Origin: Thermodesulfobacteriales bacterium
GTDB lineage: Bacteria; Desulfobacterota; Thermodesulfobacteria; Thermodesulfobacteriales; Thermodesulfatatoraceae
Assembly: GCA_026988575.1 (NCBI GenBank)
Contig: JALSKZ010000032.1
Coordinates: 1 to 59,654 of the forward strand
Length of the DNA stretch: 59,654 nt
Direction: 5' to 3'
The translations under genes and the position numbers were made by a program. Position 1 is the first letter of the stretch, and every line of letters begins with the position of its first letter. The notes beneath the pieces were generated by a model. The model was not told the DNA's origin. It saw nothing but the letters and a program-made list of their open reading frames with translations, and made no database searches. Below are positions 43,352-51,435 of the stretch, piece by piece.

Positions 43352-43945
43352 GTGGTTGAGGCCAGGTGTACAAAGTGTGGTAAACGTTATCGCTTAAAAG
43401 GTGACCCAGAGGCCATGCATTTTCTGTCTCTTCCCTGTCCTGAGTGCGGCGGCCCTCTAGAGGCCGTACAAAATGCACCTGCTTCAGAACCTCTTTTAGA
43501 AGACTTCTTATTAGATCGTCCTTTGGCCTTAATCTTCTGGGATATCAGTGCGGAAAAGGCCCCCTTTTTACAGGCCTTAAACCGGCTGGGGTTTGAATCC
43601 CGTATTGTCAAACAGCCTTCTCATTTGGCCCAGTGGTTACGCTTTCATACCCCGGCGTTGTTTATTTTGGTTTGCGAAGATTTCTCCCAGGCCCATTTAT
43701 TATTGCAGACCCTAAATCGCCTTCCCTTAAGCGAAAGACGGGAAATTTTTACCATCTGGATCTCCCCTAAGGTCCGTACCATGGACCCCCGCCTGGCCCT
43801 CCTTCACAGTATACACCTGGTGATCAACACCAGTGATCTACCTCGCTTTCCAGAAGTTTTCGAAAAGGCCCGCAAGCTTTGGGAAGGCTTTTACAGCCCC
43901 TTTAAAAAGGCTCAAGAATCCTTAGCCCAGGAAAGACATCTTTAA
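43352..43945 (+). CDS. Zinc-ribbon protein of unknown function
   Basis: 197 residues from GTG 43352, 2 bases after the pilT-like stop. N-terminal zinc ribbon CTKCGKRYRL ... CPECGG (about 6-38), then an alpha/beta region of receiver-like appearance (PLALIFWDISAEKAPFLQAL, TPALFILVCEDFSQA). No phospho-acceptor site is evident. Co-transcription with the pilus ATPases suggests a regulatory or adaptor role in pilus motility (inference). I do not recognise the family. Confidence 0.7.
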   Translation: MVEARCTKCGKRYRLKGDPEAMHFLSLPCPECGGPLEAVQNAPASEPLLEDFLLDRPLALIFWDISAEKAPFLQALNRLGFESRIVKQPSHLAQWLRFHTPALFILVCEDFSQAHLLLQTLNRLPLSERREIFTIWISPKVRTMDPRLALLHSIHLVINTSDLPRFPEVFEKARKLWEGFYSPFKKAQESLAQERHL

Positions 43946-44008
43946 AAAGTCTTGCCTTTCCCTCAATAAGACTTTAAGTGTAGAGCAAAAGCACAAAAGG
44001 AGGTGGGC

Positions 44009-44887
44009 ATGTACCACGTACGCAAGGCAGTGCTCCCTGTAGCTGGCCTAGGAACGCGCTTTCTCCCTGCCACCAAGGCCATCCCCAAGGAGATGCTTAC
44101 GGTGGTTGATAGACCAACTATCCAGTACATAGTAGAGGAAGCGGTGGCTTCAGGTGTGCGTCAGGTAGTATTGGTCACCGCGGCGGGCAAAGAGGCTATA
44201 GCCAATCACTTTGACTATTCCTATGAGCTTGAGGCCTATCTTCAGGCCAAGGGGAAAAGAGATTTGTTAGAAGAGGTTCAACGGGTAACTAGCCTTATCG
44301 AAGACATTGTCACTGTTCGTCAGAAAAAACCCTTGGGTTTGGGACACGCCGTTTACGTCACCCGCCACGTAGTAGGACGTGAACCCTTTGCCGTACTCTT
44401 AGGTGATGATTTGGTAGATGCCGAGCCTCCGTGTTTAAAGCAAATGCTCCAGGTCTTCTCAGAGTTCAAAGGTCCAGTATTGGCTGTGCAACGAGTTCCC
44501 AAAGAGGAGGTCCATCGCTACGGCATAGTGGTGGGGGAAAAAGTAGGAGACCGGGTTTACCGGGTACGGGACCTTAGGGAAAAACCACGCCCCGAAGAGG
44601 TGGATTCAGATCTCGCCATAATAGGACGCTATATCCTTATCCCGGAAATATACGATTATTTGGCCCAGACTAAGCCCGGCGTAGGAGGAGAGATCCAGCT
44701 TACCGATGCCCTGGCTGCCTTAAAAGACGACCATCCGGTTTATGCTTACGAATTTGAGGGCACTAGATACGATGCCGGAGATAAATTTGGCTTCATGCAA
44801 GCGGTGATTACCTTTGCCCTGAAACACCCCGAATTAGGTCCCCGTTTTCGTCAATATCTAAAAGAATTAAGCCAAAAACTCTCATAA
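44009..44887 (+). CDS. galU: UTP--glucose-1-phosphate uridylyltransferase
   Basis: 292 residues from ATG 44009; AAAGGAGG ends 5 bases upstream (a GTG at 44003 would overlap that site). GalU signature at the N-terminus: KAVLPVAGLGTRFLPATKAI, PKEMLTVVDRPTIQYIVEEA, then LLGDDLVDAE and GGEIQLTDALAAL. Makes UDP-glucose for envelope polysaccharides. Separated from the zinc-ribbon gene by 63 bases. Confidence 0.96.
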   Translation: MYHVRKAVLPVAGLGTRFLPATKAIPKEMLTVVDRPTIQYIVEEAVASGVRQVVLVTAAGKEAIANHFDYSYELEAYLQAKGKRDLLEEVQRVTSLIEDIVTVRQKKPLGLGHAVYVTRHVVGREPFAVLLGDDLVDAEPPCLKQMLQVFSEFKGPVLAVQRVPKEEVHRYGIVVGEKVGDRVYRVRDLREKPRPEEVDSDLAIIGRYILIPEIYDYLAQTKPGVGGEIQLTDALAALKDDHPVYAYEFEGTRYDAGDKFGFMQAVITFALKHPELGPRFRQYLKELSQKLS

Positions 44888-44888
44888 T

Positions 44889-46790
44889 ATGTCTGGTATA
44901 AGACCCGAGGAGGCTTCATGGGCAGTGGAGGTCATTGTCCCACTGCCCCTTGCCCCTCTTACCTATTGTTATCCCTTTCCTATTGAACCAGGGGTTAGAG
45001 TGATAGTTTCGGTACAAAAGAGGACCCTGGTCGGGATAGTACGAAGGTCCTATCCCCTGGACCAACCCGTTAGTGGATTAAAGGCCGTGGAAAAAATTTT
45101 GGAAGACTTCCCGCTGGTCCCCAAAGACTTGTTAGCCTTTTTGGAATGGGTAGCAGACTATTATTTTTATCCCCTGGGCAAGGTATTAAAGACGGCCTTA
45201 CCCCCCTTTTTTTGGCGTCGACCAGGTCCGAGGACCAAACCGTTACCCCCTCCTCAAGGTCCCCAAAAAGGAGAGACAGAGGAGCCTTTAGGGCCCAGGG
45301 TAGAGGTTTACGCCCAACTGGGCTACTTGAAGCGACTTGATCATTATATTGAAGCCGCTACTTCGGTGCTTGCCAAGGGGCAAAGTGTGCTCTTTTTGGT
45401 CCCCGAGATCGTTGATTTTGAACGAATTTACCAAGGACTAAGTAAGGTCTTTGGCGCAAATATTTTCCCCTACGCAAGCCACCTTCCGGCAGGTAAACGT
45501 AAACAGACCTGGTTAGCTGCCCTTTCTTCTCCCCCGGCGGTCTTTTTAGGCCTTAAGAGTGCGGTCTTTTTACCCTTAAGGCCTGGCCTCATTATTGTAG
45601 AAAAGGAGGCCTCTGGGGCCTATGGGCAAGAAGAAGGTCTTTTATACCAGGCCAGGAATCTGGCCCTGGTGCGGGCCCAAAGGGCCAAGGCCAAAATAAT
45701 TTTAGGAGGAGCTCTACCTTCGGTAAGTAGTTTTTATCGCGTTTTGACGGGACAGTATATTTTGACCAAAACCAGAACTACCCCCGAAAAAAGACCCCGC
45801 GTAAACATCATCGATCTGTCTTCCCAGCGAGGATATCTATCTAAAAACCTTTTAAATGCCCTTAAAATCACCTTAGGACATGGTCAAAAGGCCTTACTAT
45901 TTTTAAATCGTCGGGGCTTTGCTCCGGTATTAAGGTGTGAAAATTGTGGCTACGTCTGGAGATGCCCTAAGTGTGATTTTGCCCTAACTTATCACCGCCA
46001 AGAGGATGCACTCCGCTGTCATCTTTGTGGATTATCTCTGCCGGCTCTCCCCCTTTGCCCTGAATGCGGCCAGGAGAAAGTCCATTTTCTTGGCGCCGGG
46101 ACAGAAAGGCTTCAAGACGTGCTTTTGCGCTTGTTCCCGGGAGTCAACATCTTGCGGGTAGACCACGAGACAGCCGGGACTCCCAAAAAGTTGGCCTCCA
46201 TACGAAAGAGGCTGCCCTTGGCCGAAATTATCATAGGCACCCGTCTTATCCGACGCTTGGGTCCTATTTCCTCCCTAGGATTAATTGGTGTTGTCTTAGC
46301 CGACAAAGGCCTCCATTTTCCGGATTACCGGGCTCCTGAACGTACCCTGGAGATCCTTATCGACCTTTATGAAGCGTTACCTCCCCAGGGACGTTTTATC
46401 CTCCAGACTTTTTTACCGGAACACTATGTCATACAAGCCTTTGCGCGGAAAAAATTTGAGCTCTTTTTGACAGAAGAACTAAAAAGACGAAAAAGTCTAA
46501 ATTTCCCCCCTTTTTCACGCTTGTTTCTCCTGGAGTTGCAGGGCAGAGACCCCCAAAAAGTAGAAGAAGCGGCCTTTAAGGTCCAAGCCCTTTTAGAAGG
46601 CCAAGGGCCAGAAATATTAGGCCCTAGCCCGGCGCCTTTTTATCATATTAAGGGTTTTTACCGATGGATGATTTTGTTAAAACACAAACGTTTGGTGGTT
46701 CTCCAGGAGACGATAAAGAAAATAGCAGATTCCTTGGCGTATAAGGGGGTGAAACTCCTAATTTTTCCGGATCCAGGAGAGATCCTTTAA
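44889..46790 (+). CDS. priA: Primosomal protein N' (PriA), helicase motifs degenerate
   Basis: 633 residues against about 730-820 for active PriA. The N-terminal 3'-DNA-binding and winged-helix regions and the zinc domain are recognisable; the zinc cysteines run CENCGYVWRCPKC ... CHLCG ... CPECG at about 353-405. The helicase motifs are lost: no Walker A (GVTGSGKTE absent; the area reads RVEVYAQLGYLKR), DEEH is EKEA, SATPS is GALPS, and the GRAGR of motif VI is missing near LYEALPPQGR. It should still bind forked DNA and partner proteins but not hydrolyse ATP. ATP-dead PriA is known in Deinococcus. It starts 1 base after galU. Confidence 0.88.
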   Translation: MSGIRPEEASWAVEVIVPLPLAPLTYCYPFPIEPGVRVIVSVQKRTLVGIVRRSYPLDQPVSGLKAVEKILEDFPLVPKDLLAFLEWVADYYFYPLGKVLKTALPPFFWRRPGPRTKPLPPPQGPQKGETEEPLGPRVEVYAQLGYLKRLDHYIEAATSVLAKGQSVLFLVPEIVDFERIYQGLSKVFGANIFPYASHLPAGKRKQTWLAALSSPPAVFLGLKSAVFLPLRPGLIIVEKEASGAYGQEEGLLYQARNLALVRAQRAKAKIILGGALPSVSSFYRVLTGQYILTKTRTTPEKRPRVNIIDLSSQRGYLSKNLLNALKITLGHGQKALLFLNRRGFAPVLRCENCGYVWRCPKCDFALTYHRQEDALRCHLCGLSLPALPLCPECGQEKVHFLGAGTERLQDVLLRLFPGVNILRVDHETAGTPKKLASIRKRLPLAEIIIGTRLIRRLGPISSLGLIGVVLADKGLHFPDYRAPERTLEILIDLYEALPPQGRFILQTFLPEHYVIQAFARKKFELFLTEELKRRKSLNFPPFSRLFLLELQGRDPQKVEEAAFKVQALLEGQGPEILGPSPAPFYHIKGFYRWMILLKHKRLVVLQETIKKIADSLAYKGVKLLIFPDPGEIL

Positions 46791-46805
46791 TCTTGTCAAA
46801 GGCAA

Positions 46806-46834
46806 TTCATATCAGTAAGATGCAATAGTATAAT
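46806..46834 (+). promoter_or_regulatory. Sigma-70 promoter of the ClpX-like gene
   Basis: TTCATA (46806-46811), a 17-base spacer and a perfect TATAAT (46829-46834). Transcription would start near 46841, after the in-frame ATG at 46836, which supports translation from ATG 46914. Confidence 0.6.
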
Positions 46835-46913
46835 TATGGATGATGATAAAATTTTACCTTCTTACAGGCACTATAGAAATAGAACCAAACGCAATTCCTA
46901 TACAGGAGAAAAT

Positions 46914-48557
46914 ATGGTTGCACCTCGTTTAGGGTCCTCTCCTCGTTCTCCGTCAAGGTCAGCCAAACAGGCCCTTATTAATTTTGACCTCAAGCCCGAG
47001 GAACTCGAGGCCTACCTGGACGAATATGTGGTGGGCCAACAAGAAGCCAAGGCGGTTTTAGCCACCAAGATGTGTACCCATTTCCACCGGGTACGTTACA
47101 TGCTTGAGCGCGGAGGGCGTTTCCAAGACACTGGCTTTGTTAAAAACAATATCATTATGCTTGGGCCCACAGGGGTAGGGAAGACCTATCTGGTAAAATT
47201 AGTGGCCAATCGTCTGGGAGTTCCCTTTGTAAAGGGAGACGCCACCAAATTTAGTGAAACAGGTTATGTAGGTGGCGATGTAGAGGACTTGATTCGTGAT
47301 TTGGTCCACGAAGCCGACGGTGATATAGAGCGCGCCCGCTTTGGGATTGTCTACCTGGACGAAATAGACAAGATAGCCTCCAGTCAAAATTTTATTGGGC
47401 CCGATGTATCTCGAACCGGAGTCCAACGGGCCTTATTAAAACCGCTTGAAGAGACCGAAGTAGACCTAAAAGTGCCTCATGATCCGGTAAGTCAGCTAGA
47501 GGCTATCGAATACTACCGGCGTACAGGCCAGCGCAAGCGTCAAACTATAAATACACGCTACATACTATTTGTGGTAAGTGGGGCCTTTAATGGTCTGGAA
47601 GAAATAGTGAAAAAAAGACTACATAAACAGGGCTTAGGGTTTATTGCTGAAGTAGAATCTAAAAAAGAAATGCAGGTAAATTATCTTCGTTTTGTGCGGG
47701 CCGAAGACCTGATTGCTTATGGTTTTGAGTCGGAATTTGTAGGGCGGTTACCGGTAATAACGGTCTTAGACCCATTGACGATAGAGGAGCTTTACCTTAT
47801 TTTGTGCAATCCCAACAGCACGGTAATCATCAACAAAAAACGCGATTTTAAGGCTTACGGAATTGACCTAGTGTTTGAGAACGAGGCCTTGCACTTGATA
47901 GCCGAACGGGCGGAAAAGGAACGTACCGGGGCCCGGGCCCTGACGCGGGTCTTAGAGCGGGCGCTTATTCCCTTTGAAAAACGTCTCCCTTCGCTAAACG
48001 CCTCTTTTTTGGTGGTAACCAAGGATTTAGTAGAGGATCCCCAGGGGGTATTGGCCACCATTGAAACAAACCCAGGTTCTCCTGAGCTTCTGGCCCGTTA
48101 TAAAAAGGCCGTAGAGGAGGAACAGGAGCGGATACGTCAGTTTATTCTCGGTCGGGAGAAAATATTTTCCCGTGCCTACAGTTTAAAGCTTACCCCCTCG
48201 CGGGTTGATATAGCCATCCAAATACATCGTCGCGAAGATCTGGATTTACATCAGGCGGTGGAAGAATTATCCTTGCTGTTGCGCCAAGTTAAAAATTACG
48301 AACGGAGCTTTGAACGTCGGACAGGCTTTAAAATAACTTTTTCGGAAGAAGCCGTAGATAAAATTTTACAACACATCTTACAAATAGAGCAGGGGGTGTA
48401 TGCGTATTGCGAACGTATATTGAATCTCCTGGAATATGGCCTTCGTTTATTACACGAACGCACCGGTCAGAGTCGGTTTATGATCCCTCCCGAGGCCATC
48501 GATTCTCCAGAGGTCTATCTGAATCGTCTAGTGCGCCGGACTTACACCAGCAATTAA
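46914..48557 (+). CDS. ClpX-like AAA+ ATPase without zinc domain, with C-terminal extension
   Basis: 547 residues from ATG 46914 (ACAGGAG 5 bases upstream; the ATG at 46836 lies before the predicted transcription start). The AAA+ core is ClpX-like: LDEYVVGQQEAKAVLA, Walker A GPTGVGKT, DATKFSETGYVGGDVEDLI, Walker B IVYLDEIDKIA, RTGVQRALLKPLEETEV, and sensor-2 ERTGARALTRVLERAL. The N-terminal zinc-binding domain of ClpX is absent and roughly 160 residues are added after the small AAA domain, with a long helical segment (YSLKLTPSRVDIAIQIHRRE). The IGF loop for ClpP binding is not evident. Probably an unfoldase or remodeller independent of ClpP (inference). Confidence 0.82.
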   Translation: MVAPRLGSSPRSPSRSAKQALINFDLKPEELEAYLDEYVVGQQEAKAVLATKMCTHFHRVRYMLERGGRFQDTGFVKNNIIMLGPTGVGKTYLVKLVANRLGVPFVKGDATKFSETGYVGGDVEDLIRDLVHEADGDIERARFGIVYLDEIDKIASSQNFIGPDVSRTGVQRALLKPLEETEVDLKVPHDPVSQLEAIEYYRRTGQRKRQTINTRYILFVVSGAFNGLEEIVKKRLHKQGLGFIAEVESKKEMQVNYLRFVRAEDLIAYGFESEFVGRLPVITVLDPLTIEELYLILCNPNSTVIINKKRDFKAYGIDLVFENEALHLIAERAEKERTGARALTRVLERALIPFEKRLPSLNASFLVVTKDLVEDPQGVLATIETNPGSPELLARYKKAVEEEQERIRQFILGREKIFSRAYSLKLTPSRVDIAIQIHRREDLDLHQAVEELSLLLRQVKNYERSFERRTGFKITFSEEAVDKILQHILQIEQGVYAYCERILNLLEYGLRLLHERTGQSRFMIPPEAIDSPEVYLNRLVRRTYTSN

Positions 48558-48562
48558 GGCCT

Positions 48563-48940
48563 ATGGGTAAAAAAATACTCCTTGCGGTAGCCAAAGCCCT
48601 GGCCCTAGATCTGGAAAAAATGGTCCGCCAATGGGGTTTTGATATCCTTAAGGCCCACGACGGCCAAGAGGTATTTGAGCTGGCGCAGGAAGAACGCCCG
48701 GTACTTATTATCCTTGAACGCAACCTGCCTGTACTAGACGGGATGTCGGTAACAGTGCTTCTAAAGGATCATCCCGACACCAAAAGCATTCCTATTGTGG
48801 CCATCTGTGAGGGGCGGTGCGCGCAAGACCAAGAAAAGGCCCGCGATGCAGGCTGTGATGCCTATCTCAGTAGACCGGTTAATTCAGGCGAATTAAAGTC
48901 CATTATTACGAAATTTTTGTCCAGTGAGGTGGCGACGTGA
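48563..48940 (+). CDS. Pseudo-receiver domain protein (phospho-acceptor Asp replaced by Glu)
   Basis: 125 residues, a lone CheY-like fold beginning MGKKILLAVAKALALDLEKM. Compared with active receivers, the acidic pair after strand 1 is missing (LLAVAKA), the phospho-acceptor site reads LIILERNLPVLDG with E52 in place of Asp, the switch Thr is absent (VAICEG) and the conserved Lys is R104 (YLSRP). It cannot be phosphorylated in the usual way; Glu at the acceptor position may lock an active-like conformation. ATG follows the ClpX-like stop by 5 bases and the stop overlaps the ahbC GTG start. Confidence 0.82.
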   Translation: MGKKILLAVAKALALDLEKMVRQWGFDILKAHDGQEVFELAQEERPVLIILERNLPVLDGMSVTVLLKDHPDTKSIPIVAICEGRCAQDQEKARDAGCDAYLSRPVNSGELKSIITKFLSSEVAT

Positions 48941-50121
48941 TTGGTATTTCTAAACTTTATTGTGGGACGATAGAGGCATCTGATCCTTTGCGTTACGGCC
49001 GTAAGGCCAAAGATCTTCCTTCACATCTGCTACAGTTTTCTAAAGATAAAAAGCCTGTGGTGGTATGGAACGTTACCAAACGGTGCAATTTACGTTGTAT
49101 CCACTGCTACGCCCAGGCAACGTCTCAGGCCGAACCCGACGAACTTACCACCAAAGAGGGAATGACTCTACTTGAAGATCTGGCCCAATTTGGTTGTCCT
49201 GTAGTGCTTTTTTCCGGTGGAGAACCCTTAATGAGGGAAGACATATTAGATCTTATCCACAAGGCCGTATCATTGGGTATGCGTGCCGTACTCTCTACCA
49301 ACGGAATCCTCATAGACAGGGCCTTAGCCAAAGAGCTCAAAAAACTAGGGCTTTCTTACGTAGGCATTAGTATAGACGGCCTTGAAGAGGTACACGACCG
49401 CTTCCGCGGGGTGAAGGGGGCCTTTGTCAAGGCCATGGAGGCGGTGGAAAATTGTCAGGCCGAAGGCATGAAGGTGGGGCTGCGTTTTACCATAAACCGC
49501 TTAAATGCCAAAGAGATACCAGCGGTATTTGATCTAGTAGAAGAGAGAAAAATTCCCCGTATATGTTTCTACCATTTGGTTTACGCCGGTAGAGGTACAA
49601 AGCTCATGGAAGAAGATCTAAATCACGAAGAGACCCGGTATTGGGTAGACTATATCATTGATCGCACCAAAGAGATACACGATAAAGGTCTAAAACCCGA
49701 AGTACTCACGGTGGATAACCACGCCGACGGGCCCTATCTCTATCTGCGTATGAAAAGAGAGGGCAATCCCCGGGCCGAGGAAGTCCTTGCCTTATTACGT
49801 ATGAACGGGGGAAACAATTCTGGAGTTGGTATCGGTTGTGTATCCTGGGACGGTAAAGTCCATGCGGATCAGTTTTGGCGGCATTATTCCTTTGGCAACG
49901 TCCGGGAACGTCCTTTTAGTGAGATCTGGATGGACACCAGCGACCCTCTTATGGCCAAACTAAAAGAAAAGCACAAACACGTAAAGGGGCGTTGTGCGCA
50001 GTGTCGTTTCCTAGACTGTTGCGCAGGGAACTTCCGTGTCCGGGCAGAGGCCGCCACGGGAGATATTTGGGCTCCGGATCCGGCCTGTTACCTTACCGAC
50101 GAAGAAATAGGAATAGCCTAA
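48937..50121 (+). CDS. ahbC: 12,18-didecarboxysiroheme deacetylase (AhbC-like radical SAM/SPASM protein)
   Basis: 394 residues. The N-terminus GISKLYCGTIEASDPLRYGR and the radical-SAM cluster motif NVTKRCNLRCIHCYAQA are those of AhbC. FSGGEPLMRED follows, and a C-terminal SPASM-type set of cysteines (CVSWDG ... CAQCRFLDCCAGN ... CYL) can hold auxiliary Fe-S clusters. AhbC removes acetate side chains from didecarboxysiroheme in the alternative heme route of sulfate reducers and archaea. GTG start overlaps the previous stop. No other ahb gene is in the window. NirJ-type or AhbD paralogs are the main alternatives, less likely from the N-terminus. Confidence 0.82.
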   Translation: MIGISKLYCGTIEASDPLRYGRKAKDLPSHLLQFSKDKKPVVVWNVTKRCNLRCIHCYAQATSQAEPDELTTKEGMTLLEDLAQFGCPVVLFSGGEPLMREDILDLIHKAVSLGMRAVLSTNGILIDRALAKELKKLGLSYVGISIDGLEEVHDRFRGVKGAFVKAMEAVENCQAEGMKVGLRFTINRLNAKEIPAVFDLVEERKIPRICFYHLVYAGRGTKLMEEDLNHEETRYWVDYIIDRTKEIHDKGLKPEVLTVDNHADGPYLYLRMKREGNPRAEEVLALLRMNGGNNSGVGIGCVSWDGKVHADQFWRHYSFGNVRERPFSEIWMDTSDPLMAKLKEKHKHVKGRCAQCRFLDCCAGNFRVRAEAATGDIWAPDPACYLTDEEIGIA

Positions 50122-50133
50122 GGGAGGTGTAAA

Positions 50134-50739
50134 GTGGGCAAGATTAAGAGGGCGCTTATAAGCGTAACCGACAAGACCGGCATAGCCGAATTCGCTAAGG
50201 CCTTATACGAAATGGGAGTAGAAATTATCTCTACCGGAGGCACGGCCCGGGTAATCCGGGAGGCAGGGATCCCCGTGATCGACGTATCCGAAGTGACTGG
50301 GTTTCCCGAAATGCTTGACGGCCGGGTAAAGACCCTACACCCCAAAATTCACGGTGGGATTTTGGCTATCCGGACTAACCCCACTCATATGGAACAACTT
50401 TCGCAACACGAAATAAAGCCTATAGACCTGGTGGTAGTAAATCTTTACGCCTTTGAAAAGACGGTGGCCCAAGGGGCCTCTTTGGCCGAGGCCATAGAAA
50501 ATATCGACATTGGTGGCCCCACCTTGCTCCGGGCAGCGGCCAAAAATTTTAAAGACGTAACGGTGGTTGTAGACCCTGCCGATTACGATAAGGTCCTGGA
50601 AGAAATGCGTAAGAATGAAGGGCAGACCTCTCTGGCCACCCGCTTTGTCTTGGCCCGGAAGGTCTTTGAGACCACAAGTCGTTACGATACGGCTATTGCC
50701 GAGTATTTAAAGAGTGTTGATCCTGCGGGCCTGACTTAA
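50134..50739 (+). CDS. purH: Stand-alone IMP cyclohydrolase (PurH N-terminal domain)
   Basis: 201 residues covering only the IMP cyclohydrolase (MGS-like) half of Pur[59 protein letters not shown], and [17 protein letters not shown]. The roughly 300-residue AICAR transformylase domain is absent and does not follow downstream. The stop is clean and conserved length of the domain is complete, so this is a genuine single-domain form rather than a truncation. Formylation of AICAR must be done by a separate protein elsewhere. GTG start with GGGAGGTG upstream. Confidence 0.93.
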   Translation: MGKIKRALISVTDKTGIAEFAKALYEMGVEIISTGGTARVIREAGIPVIDVSEVTGFPEMLDGRVKTLHPKIHGGILAIRTNPTHMEQLSQHEIKPIDLVVVNLYAFEKTVAQGASLAEAIENIDIGGPTLLRAAAKNFKDVTVVVDPADYDKVLEEMRKNEGQTSLATRFVLARKVFETTSRYDTAIAEYLKSVDPAGLT

Positions 50740-50760
50740 TTTTAGGACCTATTTTTAGAC

Positions 50761-51432
50761 ATGATATGTATCTCCATCGTGGAAAAAGACCTAGAAGTAG
50801 CCCTTACGGCCTTGAAAAAGGCCCAAGGGGTGGCCGATTGGGTAGAGATCCGTTTGGACGCCTTGGAAAAGCCTTGTATAAAACCCTTTATAGAACACTC
50901 TGCTCTACCTCTTCTTTTTACCTTTCGTGACCGAACCGAAGGGGGATTAAAAGAGACCGATCTCTCAGAGCGCCTCCTTTTTCTGGAAGAAGCCCTGGAA
51001 AAGGGGGCGCAAATGGTAGATATCGAACTTAGGGCCGGCAAAAAGGCCTTTTTGAGGCTGAAAAGAAAGTGTACCTCCGGTCAGAGGGTGCTGGTTTCCT
51101 ACCACGATTTTCAAGCTACTCCCCCTTTGAGTGAATTAAGATCCGTTTTCGAGGAAATGTTAGAGTTAGGAGCCCCTATGGGCAAGATTGTCACCACCGC
51201 CCACAAGCGTGAAGACAATTTTATTCCTCTTTTTCTCCTGTATGAGGCTCAAAAAAAGGGTTTTTCCCTGATAAGTTTTGCCATGGGCCCTATAGGGAAG
51301 GTCTCCCGCGCCCTTGCTCCCCTTCTGGGAGCTCCCTTTACTTATGCCTCGTTAACAGGCTATGCTAAAGCAGCACCAGGCCAAATTTCGGCCTTTGAGT
51401 TGCGCAAGATTTGGGCCTCTTTGCAAGCATAA
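50761..51432 (+). CDS. aroD: Type I 3-dehydroquinate dehydratase
   Basis: 223 residues, TIM barrel. VEIRLDALE, LFTFRDRTEGG and the Schiff-base Lys in GKIVTTAHKRED, plus the active-site His in VSYHDFQATPP. Third step of the shikimate pathway. ATG 21 bases after purH. First of the aro group here. Confidence 0.95.
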   Translation: MICISIVEKDLEVALTALKKAQGVADWVEIRLDALEKPCIKPFIEHSALPLLFTFRDRTEGGLKETDLSERLLFLEEALEKGAQMVDIELRAGKKAFLRLKRKCTSGQRVLVSYHDFQATPPLSELRSVFEEMLELGAPMGKIVTTAHKREDNFIPLFLLYEAQKKGFSLISFAMGPIGKVSRALAPLLGAPFTYASLTGYAKAAPGQISAFELRKIWASLQA

Positions 51433-51435
51433 TTT

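Noticed and set aside
43946-43975. Inverted repeat AAAGTCTT/AAGACTTT after the zinc-ribbon gene as a terminator
   Set aside because: AT-rich 8-base stem with a 14-base loop and no T-run; too weak to call.
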